Shown here piece after piece: positions 38,883-47,405 of a stretch of 64,000 nt of DNA. A program made the translations under genes and the position numbers. The stretch lies in NCBI GenBank assembly GCA_030765455.1, contig JAVCCM010000040.1:30948-94947 (forward strand), read 5' to 3'. The notes under the pieces were generated by a model. The model saw nothing but the letters and a program-made list of their open reading frames with translations. It ran no database searches and was not told the origin of the DNA. The stretch is from Candidatus Electryonea clarkiae. Lineage in GTDB: Bacteria; Electryoneota; Electryoneia; Electryoneales; Electryoneaceae. Each line of letters starts with the position of its first letter. Positions within the stretch are counted from its first letter, which is position 1.

Positions 38883-39959
38883 TCACGGGATTTCCCAGAT
38901 CGCCAGCACTTGAGGGGGTTCATCAAGAGCGTAACTGGCGAACAGTGAGTCACCTCTTATTTCATCAATACTCTGATTATCGAAACATGCCACAAATACT
39001 CTTTCATTTTCTTCATCCACCGCAACATCAATAGCTCCAAGTCCCACTGAAATCCTGCTCCACAGAAATTCATCATCTACAGTTTTATAACTTAGAAGCA
39101 AACCATCTACCTGTCCCTGATTTTTCCAGCCTCCGGAAGCAATATAGGAAGTACCCCAGTTTGAATGGTCGATTCTCCCAGGGAAAATAGAACCGAACTC
39201 AAATGAAAATTCAGCAGATAAGGGATTGGTTCCCAATATTTGGATATTCCCGGATATCCCACTGTAATCACCGGTACATACTATGTGAAGATCACTATTT
39301 TCCTTGAAAGCAGCAAATTGAGCATTCACTCCGACTATCATGCTGTCAATAATATTTCCATCGGTTAAAGAATGAACCATGACAACACCATTGTTGAAGG
39401 TGTATTGGTTGAAATCATAACCGGTGCATATAACATAGGCGAAGTCTTTATCAACTACAATTTGCTCAGGGGAAATTCCGGTATTCCAGAACTCGATTAT
39501 CTCAAAATTTGAAGTATCAATAACCGTAACCGAATTCTCCATTAAATTCGTAACAAGCAGACGACCCTCATCCGTGAGAACAGCACAAAACGGATTTCTA
39601 TTGTATTCAAGGCCAAGATCGACAGTTCTAACAAAGGATATTTCATCACCGATTGCTGTAAAAACACTTAAATCATTTGAAAAACTATTGACGACAAATA
39701 GCTTGTTACCAGCGGGTAATATCCAATTTGGAGCGTTGCCGGGACCAAGTGATTGATCGAGGAACTCATCGGTTTCTATGTCGAGGAAAGTAAGGGTATT
39801 GGCTCCCGCTATAACAAGATAGTGATTGCTGAGATTACCTTGATTAACAACTGTCCCTTCAAAGTTCTCTTCACATCCACACATAAGGAATATTGTGCAG
39901 AATATCAATATCGCTGATTTTCGCTTATGATCTTTTATTTTGTATTCAAGTAGAGTCAT
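38883..39959 (-). CDS. Beta-propeller lipoprotein, BtuG-like
   Basis: 358 residues. Lipobox LMCGC at the end of the signal peptide predicts an outer-membrane lipoprotein. The rest is a YncE-type propeller (TLTFLDIETDEFLDQSLG, TVIDTSNFEIIEFWNTG, AIDVAVDEENERVFVACFD). It is the last of four ATGA-coupled genes under a cobalamin riboswitch and directly follows the TonB receptor. In Bacteroides the surface lipoprotein BtuG is a propeller that binds B12 on top of BtuB, so this is inferred to be its counterpart. Confidence 0.75.
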   Translation of the reverse strand: MTLLEYKIKDHKRKSAILIFCTIFLMCGCEENFEGTVVNQGNLSNHYLVIAGANTLTFLDIETDEFLDQSLGPGNAPNWILPAGNKLFVVNSFSNDLSVFTAIGDEISFVRTVDLGLEYNRNPFCAVLTDEGRLLVTNLMENSVTVIDTSNFEIIEFWNTGISPEQIVVDKDFAYVICTGYDFNQYTFNNGVVMVHSLTDGNIIDSMIVGVNAQFAAFKENSDLHIVCTGDYSGISGNIQILGTNPLSAEFSFEFGSIFPGRIDHSNWGTSYIASGGWKNQGQVDGLLLSYKTVDDEFLWSRISVGLGAIDVAVDEENERVFVACFDNQSIDEIRGDSLFASYALDEPPQVLAIWEIP

Positions 39960-42277
39960 TTTTTTATCTCAAGGCTTATTTTCCAGATTCTGCCGGGCAT
40001 GGGCATATTTGCCAGCAACTGGTATTCTGTGTTGAAAATATTCTCGATACTGCCGGTTACATTCAGTTCCCAGTTCTGAGGTTGAAATTTTCTTGATACC
40101 CATCCATTCCATACATTGAATGGAGATAAATTGCCGGAGGCGTTACTGTGAAGGTCGAGGTTACTTTCGGAAGAAAAACGTTGACCGGAAAACCTTGATT
40201 CAAACCCGGTATTGTATTTACCCAGGAAAACCCTGCTCTGAACTGACCCATACCAATCCGGTTGGAATGGTATCCGGTTCCTGAAATATGGTGAATCAGG
40301 ATCGTCATTTAACGCTCGTTGAATGGTCAGGGTTCCTCCCAATGTTATGGTCTCAGCGAAAAGAGTAGTTTGCATCGAGACGTCAAGCCCTTCAGTACTT
40401 GCGCGCCCAAGGTTGACCGGTTGGTACTGACCTCTAAAGTTCCTTCGCCAGATTATTAAATCCCGTGTATATCTTTGCCATACAGAAAACCCGGTTGTCA
40501 CCAAGTAACTTTTTGATCTTATGTTGATATCACATCCTGCTGTTATTTCGTTGGCACGTTCAGGTTTCAGGTCGGGATTTCCAAGAGAGAAAATACTTTC
40601 AACCAGGAATGAGCTGATAAACGATGGCGGTGAAAATGTATTGCCAATGCCTGCATACAAGTTCCAGCCCAGGTATTCTTCCGGGTATTGAGGAGAAACC
40701 GCAACTCTGACCTTTGAAGAAACCTCTGGAAAATATTTTTTGTCGAGGGGTGATGTAATCCCTGTCTGAGAATCATTTAATCCATCGACTCTGATTGAAC
40801 CTTTGAGGGTTCCTTCAAAGCTGTTGACATTTTGTCTTAATTCCGAGTGCCCCATTACCCATGCGGCGGTCCTGTATATCTTTTCCTCGATAGGGTCTGA
40901 CGCTCCAACGATATCCAGTTCATTTGAAGAGAAATAGCTTTCGAGGTTCACACCCCCACTTAAACCATTCGTTAAATAAAATTTGCGAAATGAAAATACC
41001 AGGTTTTCATAGACAGCAATGATGCCTGTTCGAGTATCGCCATCCAAAATGTTGACAGGAGCGTGCATAGTAGTAATTCCTGTTGTTGGATCGGTTTGTA
41101 TTCTGGGGTTGATAAAATGTCTGTTCTTTTTGTGAAAGAATGATTGAATCTGAAGGTCTGCTATAGTGAATTTTCGCCGTGCAATGAAATTTATTCTTAA
41201 TGATGATTCATCATTTCTTGCTTCCGGAGTTGGTGGCTGGAACAGGGGGGAGGGACTTCCCCGGTGCGCAACGTTATAAGCGATAGTTGTATTGGACTTC
41301 CATTTGTTGCCAATATTCCTCTCAATATTTGCAGAAGTGTTTAGAATCTCTGCTTGATTATTTATTCTTGATTTTGATTTGTCGAACTCATCAGTATAAA
41401 TGAAATTGCCATCCGAAGATATCACCTGACCTGAAAAACGCATTCTTGTGCTGCTGTTACCACCTTCAATAGATGCACTGATTTGTTTCCCGGAATAACT
41501 TTGAACTTGCCCGGTTACCCGGCTGGAAAAAGGAAAATTCGGATTAAAATCATTTGTATAGATCTTGATAATACCGCCAAAGCCCCCAAAACCGCCATCT
41601 ATACTTATTCCTTTGACAATTTCGATGCGATTAACATTTTGCAGTTGTAGTAATCCTAAATCTACCGCATCACCATTTCCATCGTTTAATGCAGCATCAT
41701 CTACCATGACAATTACATGGTCAGGTCTGCATCCACGCAAACTGACTGTCTTTTTTCCTCCAATTCCACCCTGTTTAAAAATCTGTACACCAGAAGATGT
41801 TTCTATCGCATCACCAACGTCATTCCATGCAGATTCTGAAATTGCTTTTGAATTGATTATTGTATGATCACCACGATTTGTTTTTATCTCGCTGTAAGTC
41901 ACTTCCGGCGAATTGATTACGACTTTGCTAAGCTTGACAGGCAAATAGGCGGGCAGACCTTCTCGTATCTCTACAGGTAATGAACCTGTTTCAAACCCGA
42001 CGTGAGTAACAATAACAGTATAATTTCCGGAGATTATTCCTTCAAAGGAGAAAAAACCTGCCTCATTAGTGGTTCGGATTAGCCCGAGTTCAGTGATTGC
42101 AACGTGTGCATTTAGTATCGGTCGCCCTGTTTCGATGTCTTGTACTTTTCCTGAAAGTGATGGCGGAGAGGATTGTGGCGTGGCTGCTGAATTGCATTGG
42201 AAAATAGTGACAACAAGAAAAGCGAAAATAATCTTGATGAAGCTAAACTCTTTCTCTGTAAGAATTGAATAGTTCAT
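39956..42277 (-). CDS. btuB: TonB-dependent outer-membrane receptor, probable cobalamin transporter
   Basis: 773 residues. Signal peptide near the start (FIKIIFAFLVVTIFQCNSAA), then a carboxypeptidase-regulatory-like domain (~40-115), a plug domain (TVSLRGCRPDHVIVMVDDA, VNRIEIVKG) and a 22-strand-type barrel ending PMPGRIWKISLEIKK. The cobalamin riboswitch upstream of the operon gives the substrate: vitamin B12 or related corrinoids. Overlaps its neighbours by 4 bases (ATGA) on both sides. TonB, ExbB, ExbD and BtuCDF are not in this window. Confidence 0.85.
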   Translation of the reverse strand: MNYSILTEKEFSFIKIIFAFLVVTIFQCNSAATPQSSPPSLSGKVQDIETGRPILNAHVAITELGLIRTTNEAGFFSFEGIISGNYTVIVTHVGFETGSLPVEIREGLPAYLPVKLSKVVINSPEVTYSEIKTNRGDHTIINSKAISESAWNDVGDAIETSSGVQIFKQGGIGGKKTVSLRGCRPDHVIVMVDDAALNDGNGDAVDLGLLQLQNVNRIEIVKGISIDGGFGGFGGIIKIYTNDFNPNFPFSSRVTGQVQSYSGKQISASIEGGNSSTRMRFSGQVISSDGNFIYTDEFDKSKSRINNQAEILNTSANIERNIGNKWKSNTTIAYNVAHRGSPSPLFQPPTPEARNDESSLRINFIARRKFTIADLQIQSFFHKKNRHFINPRIQTDPTTGITTMHAPVNILDGDTRTGIIAVYENLVFSFRKFYLTNGLSGGVNLESYFSSNELDIVGASDPIEEKIYRTAAWVMGHSELRQNVNSFEGTLKGSIRVDGLNDSQTGITSPLDKKYFPEVSSKVRVAVSPQYPEEYLGWNLYAGIGNTFSPPSFISSFLVESIFSLGNPDLKPERANEITAGCDINIRSKSYLVTTGFSVWQRYTRDLIIWRRNFRGQYQPVNLGRASTEGLDVSMQTTLFAETITLGGTLTIQRALNDDPDSPYFRNRIPFQPDWYGSVQSRVFLGKYNTGFESRFSGQRFSSESNLDLHSNASGNLSPFNVWNGWVSRKFQPQNWELNVTGSIENIFNTEYQLLANMPMPGRIWKISLEIKK

Positions 42278-43266
42278 TTCAAAAGTACTATTCGTTTTGT
42301 CATTGACTTTGAATCAATGGTAGAAACTTGCAGATAGTAAACTCCTGCTGAATAGTGCCGGGCATCCCATGTCAATTGTGAACCGGAAATAGTCCTGGAA
42401 ACGAGATTCTGCCCGAGTTCGTTAAATATTAAGACTTCAAATGATTCATTAATCAAATTAGTTATCTCGATAGATAGAACAGAATTAAAAGGATTGGGAA
42501 ATGTATTTAGAGAGAAATTATCGGATATACTTCTCCTGTTATCATCTATCGTATTTTCGCCATTCTCACCATGGAGAACTGCTATAGCGTCCAGATCAAA
42601 ACTTGGTCCAGAATCCTGAACGAATCCTTCTGAATCGACAATTCGGATATATTGCGCTTGATCTAATCCCACACCATCGAGATCAAAATGATCTCCACCG
42701 CTGAACTCCGGATCGAGGGGATCTGCTAATCCATTTACCGGGGTGACTCCTGCCAGTCCTGCGAAGGTCAGGGTGTCGTAAGGAAACTCAAACCATTCTT
42801 CGCCATCCTCACTGACAGAAACGATTCCGGTTTCAGAGTAGCTGAAACCGGAATCGCCGGCATAGAACGGGTTCTCAAAAATTGTAAAATCCGGACCCGG
42901 CTCATTTATGATACCACCGTCCAGGAATGCCATGACAATTAATCCACCCGAACCGAGGGTTAGAAGTTGCTGTGGATCGGAGGATGGAGTATGAGACGTA
43001 GCAAGAGAATCAGGTGAACCAAGTACGTTATCCGGAAAGTAGTCCTGTCCGAAACCCGCCCCGGTACCAAATTCTACTGAAATAACAGCATCAGCCCAGG
43101 GATCGGCATGAACGATTCCAAGAACAAATATCGAAGTCAGAAATAATGTTGTATGAAAAAGATTCTTTCTCGCGCAAAGACGCAAAGTCGCAAAGAAAGA
43201 AAATATCCTGTTTATCCTGAACATCCTTATATCCTGTGAATTGTTATTAATGATATTTTTGATCAT
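42274..43266 (-). CDS. Cobalamin-operon cell-surface protein, T9SS cargo
   Basis: 330 residues. The mature part starts near HADPWADAVISVEFGTG and has a lectin-like or coagulation-factor-like look (VLGSPDSLATSHTPSS, FTIFENPFYAGDSG, VSVSEDGEEWFEF, QYIRIVDSEG), as in the 'cell surface protein' family often found beside B12-controlled TonB receptors. The sorting domain begins TFPNPFNS and ends RIVLLK. The ATGA overlap fixes the start at 43266; residues ~8-35 are then encoded by a dispersed DNA repeat, giving an unusually long basic stretch before the hydrophobic signal core (LFLTSIFVLGIVHA). An internal ATG at residue 15 is an alternative. Confidence 0.75.
   Translation of the reverse strand: MIKNIINNNSQDIRMFRINRIFSFFATLRLCARKNLFHTTLFLTSIFVLGIVHADPWADAVISVEFGTGAGFGQDYFPDNVLGSPDSLATSHTPSSDPQQLLTLGSGGLIVMAFLDGGIINEPGPDFTIFENPFYAGDSGFSYSETGIVSVSEDGEEWFEFPYDTLTFAGLAGVTPVNGLADPLDPEFSGGDHFDLDGVGLDQAQYIRIVDSEGFVQDSGPSFDLDAIAVLHGENGENTIDDNRRSISDNFSLNTFPNPFNSVLSIEITNLINESFEVLIFNELGQNLVSRTISGSQLTWDARHYSAGVYYLQVSTIDSKSMTKRIVLLK
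43167..43243 (+). repeat. Dispersed CGCAAAG/ATATCCT repeat, copy C, inside a coding region
   Basis: TCTCGCGCAAAGACGCAAAG, TCGCAAAGAAAG, then ATATCCTGTTTATCCTGAAC, ATCCTTATATCCTGTG and AATTG. It matches copy A over both halves. It overlaps the 5' end of the T9SS gene at 42274-43266 on the opposite strand. Confidence 0.8.
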
Positions 43267-44618
43267 TTTACTACTACTAATTGACGGACCTGGGAAAAAT
43301 TCCTTCCCTCAAGGCTGACAAAATATGAGCCGGATGCCAGGTTTGAAGAATTAATCATAATTTCATGGCTACCGGGTGACAGGACACCCTGTACCATGTT
43401 GTTGACAATTCTACCGTTAATCGTGTAGAGATTAAGATTCACTGATTCACGTTGTGAGAGAGTAAAGGTTATTTTGGCAGTGGAATTGAATGGATTCGGG
43501 AAAACAGGGTGCAACTCGGGTGAAGGAAAATATACCGCTTTGTTTGATACGATAGAATTCCAATTTTCAGGAATATAATACAATAAATCCATTATTGGTG
43601 AATCGAAAGTAGATAAGAGGGTAATATTTTCATCCCATCCATCTTCATTGGTTTCAACAAGATGTAAATTGTAGGGAGTGGATATTGATCCTACGTATAG
43701 ATTGCCCGTAATACTACTTGACGTGAGTGAAAATCCTCCACTGTAAAGAGGTATGTTCTCATCTATTTGCAGACTTTCTGTATCATAAGCAGCTATATGA
43801 GAGATATCCCCCGCGTATTCATCTCCAAGTGCCGCTTTTTCCTGTTCATCACCAGGCTGTAAAAGAGTAATTTCGCCCGGATTTGAAGTGAGTAGTATCT
43901 CATCGCTTGAGTCATTAACAGTATTAAATACAACAACCTTTCCAGTTACCGGGTTATCACCCCAGCTTCTGCCGGAACAAAGTATATGGAATCGTGATCC
44001 ATCATAAACAATCCATTGAGGATTATCATGAACCGCTAATGACGTATCAATTTCATCATCGTCTGTATTGATGAAAGTAACAGTGCTGCCAAATCCCCAG
44101 CCTGAGTTGGCGACTGCAATTAATCCATTCTGATCAGATTTTAAACCCTGTGGAGCGCTCATATCCTCCCAGCGAGTAATTTCTGATCCTGATTCCGGAT
44201 TAATTTTTACTACGGCATTTTCCCCGATCAAAGAGACAAAGACAGAACCATCGATATATTCGACATCCCATGGATTCGAGTAATCCGGGAGGTTAATGGT
44301 TTGCCACTCGATATCTCGATTTTCTTCCATCGCGGTAGATATCTCATTTTCAACTGAAGCATGCCACAGTTCAGCGCCGCTTCCATCGCTAAAATCTCCT
44401 GAATGGACGACCCACAACTCTCCTTCAAACAGCCTTAAGACGTTTGCAGTAGTACCAAGTGTGCCTAAATCAATGACTTCTAAGGAATCTGAAGGTGAAA
44501 TGTAAACAAGATGTTGATCGTTAAATCCAAGTATGGCAAACAAACCCGGTTGATCAATCTGAGCATTGCTGAATGGAATGAAAACAAACAGGGACAGCAG
44601 AATAAAAATATTACGCAT
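43263..44618 (-). CDS. YncE/BtuG-like propeller surface protein, T9SS cargo, first gene of the B12 operon
   Basis: 451 residues: signal peptide (MRNIFILLSLFVFIPFSNAQ), propeller repeats (LEVIDLGTLGTTANVLRLFE, TVTFINTDDDEIDTSLAVHD, GKVVVFNTVNDSSDEILL), sorting domain (VFPNPFNSTAKIT, ending LVVVK). As first gene after a cobalamin riboswitch it should be made when B12 is scarce. Its Shine-Dalgarno GGGAGGA lies in the 3' arm of the last leader hairpin. Predicted to bind corrinoid at the surface, by analogy with BtuG; not shown by sequence alone. Confidence 0.8.
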   Translation of the reverse strand: MRNIFILLSLFVFIPFSNAQIDQPGLFAILGFNDQHLVYISPSDSLEVIDLGTLGTTANVLRLFEGELWVVHSGDFSDGSGAELWHASVENEISTAMEENRDIEWQTINLPDYSNPWDVEYIDGSVFVSLIGENAVVKINPESGSEITRWEDMSAPQGLKSDQNGLIAVANSGWGFGSTVTFINTDDDEIDTSLAVHDNPQWIVYDGSRFHILCSGRSWGDNPVTGKVVVFNTVNDSSDEILLTSNPGEITLLQPGDEQEKAALGDEYAGDISHIAAYDTESLQIDENIPLYSGGFSLTSSSITGNLYVGSISTPYNLHLVETNEDGWDENITLLSTFDSPIMDLLYYIPENWNSIVSNKAVYFPSPELHPVFPNPFNSTAKITFTLSQRESVNLNLYTINGRIVNNMVQGVLSPGSHEIMINSSNLASGSYFVSLEGRNFSQVRQLVVVK

Positions 44619-44624
44619 GAAAAA

Positions 44625-44653
44625 TCCTCCCGATTAAGAACCACCGGGAGGGA
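44625..44653 (-). promoter_or_regulatory. Riboswitch expression platform: hairpin holding the Shine-Dalgarno
   Basis: On the minus strand TCCCTCCCG pairs with CGGGAGGA around the loop GTGGTTCTTAAT; TTTTTC and the ATG follow at once. The 3' arm is the ribosome site, so the hairpin can block translation, and the T-run after it could also end transcription. Confidence 0.75.
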
Positions 44654-44764
44654 ATCTGGAAAAGATATCAGTTGAATACAGGGATAGATTTGATGTCGCA
44701 ATAAATTGCTTTATGCACCAAAGTTCCTCTATATCCGCTAATCTCGCCCCGGAAGGTTCGGATT

Positions 44765-44945
44765 ATGCTAAAGCCGGTCTCCGGACTCGCGCTTCATTCT
44801 CCCGCGTCGCCTTCCCAAAAGACCCACCCGGTTCCAAATAGGACGATGGTGTTCTTTCAGTGGCATCTTGCCGCGTTCGTAGGCGCTTACCGTGGCGGGG
44901 GCCGTTCTCGATTTTAACGAGATTCCCGATTAAGCCAATTGGCGC
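44765..44945 (-). ncRNA. Cobalamin (B12) riboswitch
   Basis: On the minus strand the conserved blocks occur in the right order: GGGAATC (44927-44921), CCCCGCCACG (44900-44891), GCCACTG (44864-44858), and the B12 box GAGTCCGGAGACCGGCT (44788-44772). They match the adenosylcobalamin riboswitch consensus (GGGAA, CCCGCxACUG, AGUCxGGAGACCxGC). It controls the four-gene operon at 44618-38883, lowering expression when B12 is available. Confidence 0.93.
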
Positions 44946-44986
44946 TTCAACAATTGTAGTTATCAAAAAGCAAATATTTCATTCTC

Positions 44987-45015
44987 AATATAGAGCTGAT
45001 TTATTATCCGGTCAA
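44987..45015 (-). promoter_or_regulatory. Promoter of the B12 operon
   Basis: Minus strand: -35 TTGACC (45015-45010), 17-bp spacer, -10 TATATT (44992-44987). Transcription would start near 44980, about 35 bases before the riboswitch core. Confidence 0.6.
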
Positions 45016-45265
45016 GTTAAAACCGGGATTACCCCGAATCGCGTATAAACAATGGGAGTCTGAGAATGTAAAAGTTTGAAAGTGTGTTAGTTGAAACATC
45101 TCATCGCGGTCAACACTTTGTTCGCCGCATGATTGATTGTATATTTCTCTTTTTCTGATTAACTGCATGATAAAACAGATATCTTTTGGTCGTTAGAGTA
45201 ATATCATCATTGCCAAATTATAGAGAACAGTGTATTTTACATTAAGACGATGCTTTCATTTGATC

Positions 45266-47296
45266 ATGGACAAGGCAGTGCCAAACAAATTCACTACAGA
45301 AATAAAATTTCAACAAAATATTACGGTTACAGTTGTCCTGTTCCTACTCTTTTTTGGACTCTTATGCCCCCACCTGACAATTGGAGAAACGAACTCTTCT
45401 GAATCAGAAGATTCAGAGTATATAGAATATGAAGATGATGAAGAATACATTGAGAACCTTGAACAACTAATTATAGATTCTGAACTTGAAGTTATCCAGA
45501 CTCCATTTGATGAATATTATGAAGAGGGTACTGATCTTGCGGAGTACCTGGAATTTGAATTTGGAGAAAGCGCAAATGAAATCTTCAGTCCGGACCCTGG
45601 AGATGGATCACAATCCGGTGAAGCTATAGCGGAAATATTCACACTTATCAATTGGGAGTATGAAGACACTATAGAAGTTTTATTCGCGGCGAAACGCACT
45701 TTCCGTAAGGGTATTGGTTATTTCGAAAACGTCCTGATCAAAAATATCACAGATGAGGAAGTATTAGAAGAGGCACCAAGCTATTTCGCTGCTGATCAAT
45801 TCAGAATTATAAACTTTATCACCGATGACAGCATTTCATTCTACCTGGAAGCCGCGGTGGATGAACCACAACATCTTGTGACCGACCTCTGGGATCTTGA
45901 CAATAGTGATCTTCAATATCATATCCCTGGCTTCATTAATGCAGATGAATACAATAAATACTCAAAAGCATATGAAGATTATGATGATGAGTATGAGGAT
46001 GATTATGAAGAAGATGCAGATGAGTACGAGGATGAGGAGGATGAGTATGAGGAAGATGCTGATGAATACGAGGATATTGAAGTTGTAGGTTTTATAGATG
46101 TTCCTGAAAATATAGAAGAGACTGAGTATGCTGAAGATCCCGAATATGCTGAGGAGGAAGATGAGGAGGAAGTAGAGGACACAGAAGAATATATAGATCC
46201 GATTATATCAAGCCTGGATATAAAATCGGGAAGAAAGTCAGTGATTGAAATTTATAACTTGGGTGACGAACTGGCAGATTATCTTGAAGGTGAATTTGGA
46301 AGTAGCGCAACAGAGATTTTCCGACCTGATCACAAAGATTATTACCTCTCCGGCGAACCTGTTGCGGAAGTATTTACTCTTGTCGATGAGGAGTTTGAAG
46401 ATACCACCGGGATATTATTTGTCGCGAAAAGAGGCTTCCGTAAAGGAAGCGATGATTTCAGGCATGTTCTTGTAAAAAATCTTACCGAAGATGAGGTGTA
46501 TGGAGAAGTGCCGGAATACTTTTCTGCTGATGATTTTCGTATTATCAACTATATCACACCGGATAGCATTTCTTATTACCTCGAAGCAACCACAGACCAA
46601 CCTCATTACCAAGCTATAGACATTTGGGACCTTGACAACAATGATCTTCACTATCACTTTCCTGGATTAGAATACCGTTTTACACCGTCTGGATTGCAAG
46701 TGAATGTCGGGGATACCCTTGCATGGGACGATTTTGTTTATGGCGACGAAGTATGGAAGGAAAGATGGGTAGTTCTTAATCATGATCATATAATCAGTGG
46801 ATCACAGTATTACCCCATTATGAAAAAGATTAAAGAAGAGCCCGGAACAGGTTTTCCATATTTGCAGTTTTTTGCTGTTGATACTCTTGGTTTAATTATT
46901 GATACTCTTGATATTGACATTCCATTCCGCCAGATGATAAAGGTCGGCATGCATGAATTTGCTTATTTTACAAATGGGAACAGGACTGATGGATATTATG
47001 ATATTACTGTGATTGATTTTTATAATAATGAAGAGTTGATTACCCCGGATTCTATCAAGGGAAATATCACTTTCGTAGTAGAAAATGGAATTCTTTATAT
47101 GGAAGTTCGGAACCGGATTCCTCTGAATCTTAAGGGAAAGATTCATAATAAGTATGTTAATCACAGTATGCAGCTTTACAACTTGAAGACCGGTGACTTG
47201 GTATTTGATGTATTTTATTCTCGTCCGGTCGAATATCGTTTTACAGATTTTGGAAAGAGGGTAGAGATTTATAATCCAGAGCGTGGTTGGGAATAA
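45266..47296 (+). CDS. Acidic secreted protein with duplicated domain, unknown family
   Basis: The ATG at 45266 gives 676 residues with a signal-anchor-like N-terminus (TVTVVLFLLFFGLLCPHLTI); a GTG at 45230 is an alternative and neither has a clear ribosome site. Two ~135-residue copies of one domain are present (EGTDLAEYLEFEFGESANEI ... DLWDLDNSDLQYHIPG, and GDELADYLEGEFGSSATEI ... DIWDLDNNDLHYHFPG), joined by a ~60-residue linker almost wholly of D, E and Y. A third, different beta-rich domain ends the protein (YNPERGWE). There is no T9SS sorting domain. Not recognised; the acidic linker suggests cation binding or a flexible spacer. Confidence 0.75.
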   Translation: MDKAVPNKFTTEIKFQQNITVTVVLFLLFFGLLCPHLTIGETNSSESEDSEYIEYEDDEEYIENLEQLIIDSELEVIQTPFDEYYEEGTDLAEYLEFEFGESANEIFSPDPGDGSQSGEAIAEIFTLINWEYEDTIEVLFAAKRTFRKGIGYFENVLIKNITDEEVLEEAPSYFAADQFRIINFITDDSISFYLEAAVDEPQHLVTDLWDLDNSDLQYHIPGFINADEYNKYSKAYEDYDDEYEDDYEEDADEYEDEEDEYEEDADEYEDIEVVGFIDVPENIEETEYAEDPEYAEEEDEEEVEDTEEYIDPIISSLDIKSGRKSVIEIYNLGDELADYLEGEFGSSATEIFRPDHKDYYLSGEPVAEVFTLVDEEFEDTTGILFVAKRGFRKGSDDFRHVLVKNLTEDEVYGEVPEYFSADDFRIINYITPDSISYYLEATTDQPHYQAIDIWDLDNNDLHYHFPGLEYRFTPSGLQVNVGDTLAWDDFVYGDEVWKERWVVLNHDHIISGSQYYPIMKKIKEEPGTGFPYLQFFAVDTLGLIIDTLDIDIPFRQMIKVGMHEFAYFTNGNRTDGYYDITVIDFYNNEELITPDSIKGNITFVVENGILYMEVRNRIPLNLKGKIHNKYVNHSMQLYNLKTGDLVFDVFYSRPVEYRFTDFGKRVEIYNPERGWE

Positions 47297-47405
47297 GTAC
47301 AATTATTCTCTCTTTTGGAGCGATATAAAGAAGATCAAAACTTTAACCAACTGCGTCACAAATGATTTATGACAGTGATTTAGACTCCATTTCATCAAGA
47401 TGGAG

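Noticed and set aside
44763..44966. A 67-residue minus-strand reading frame
   Set aside because: It lies exactly on the cobalamin riboswitch; the conserved RNA blocks explain the sequence.
45230..45265. GTG at 45230 as the start of the acidic protein
   Set aside because: No better ribosome site than the ATG at 45266, and the extra twelve residues lengthen an already long N-region; kept only as an alternative.
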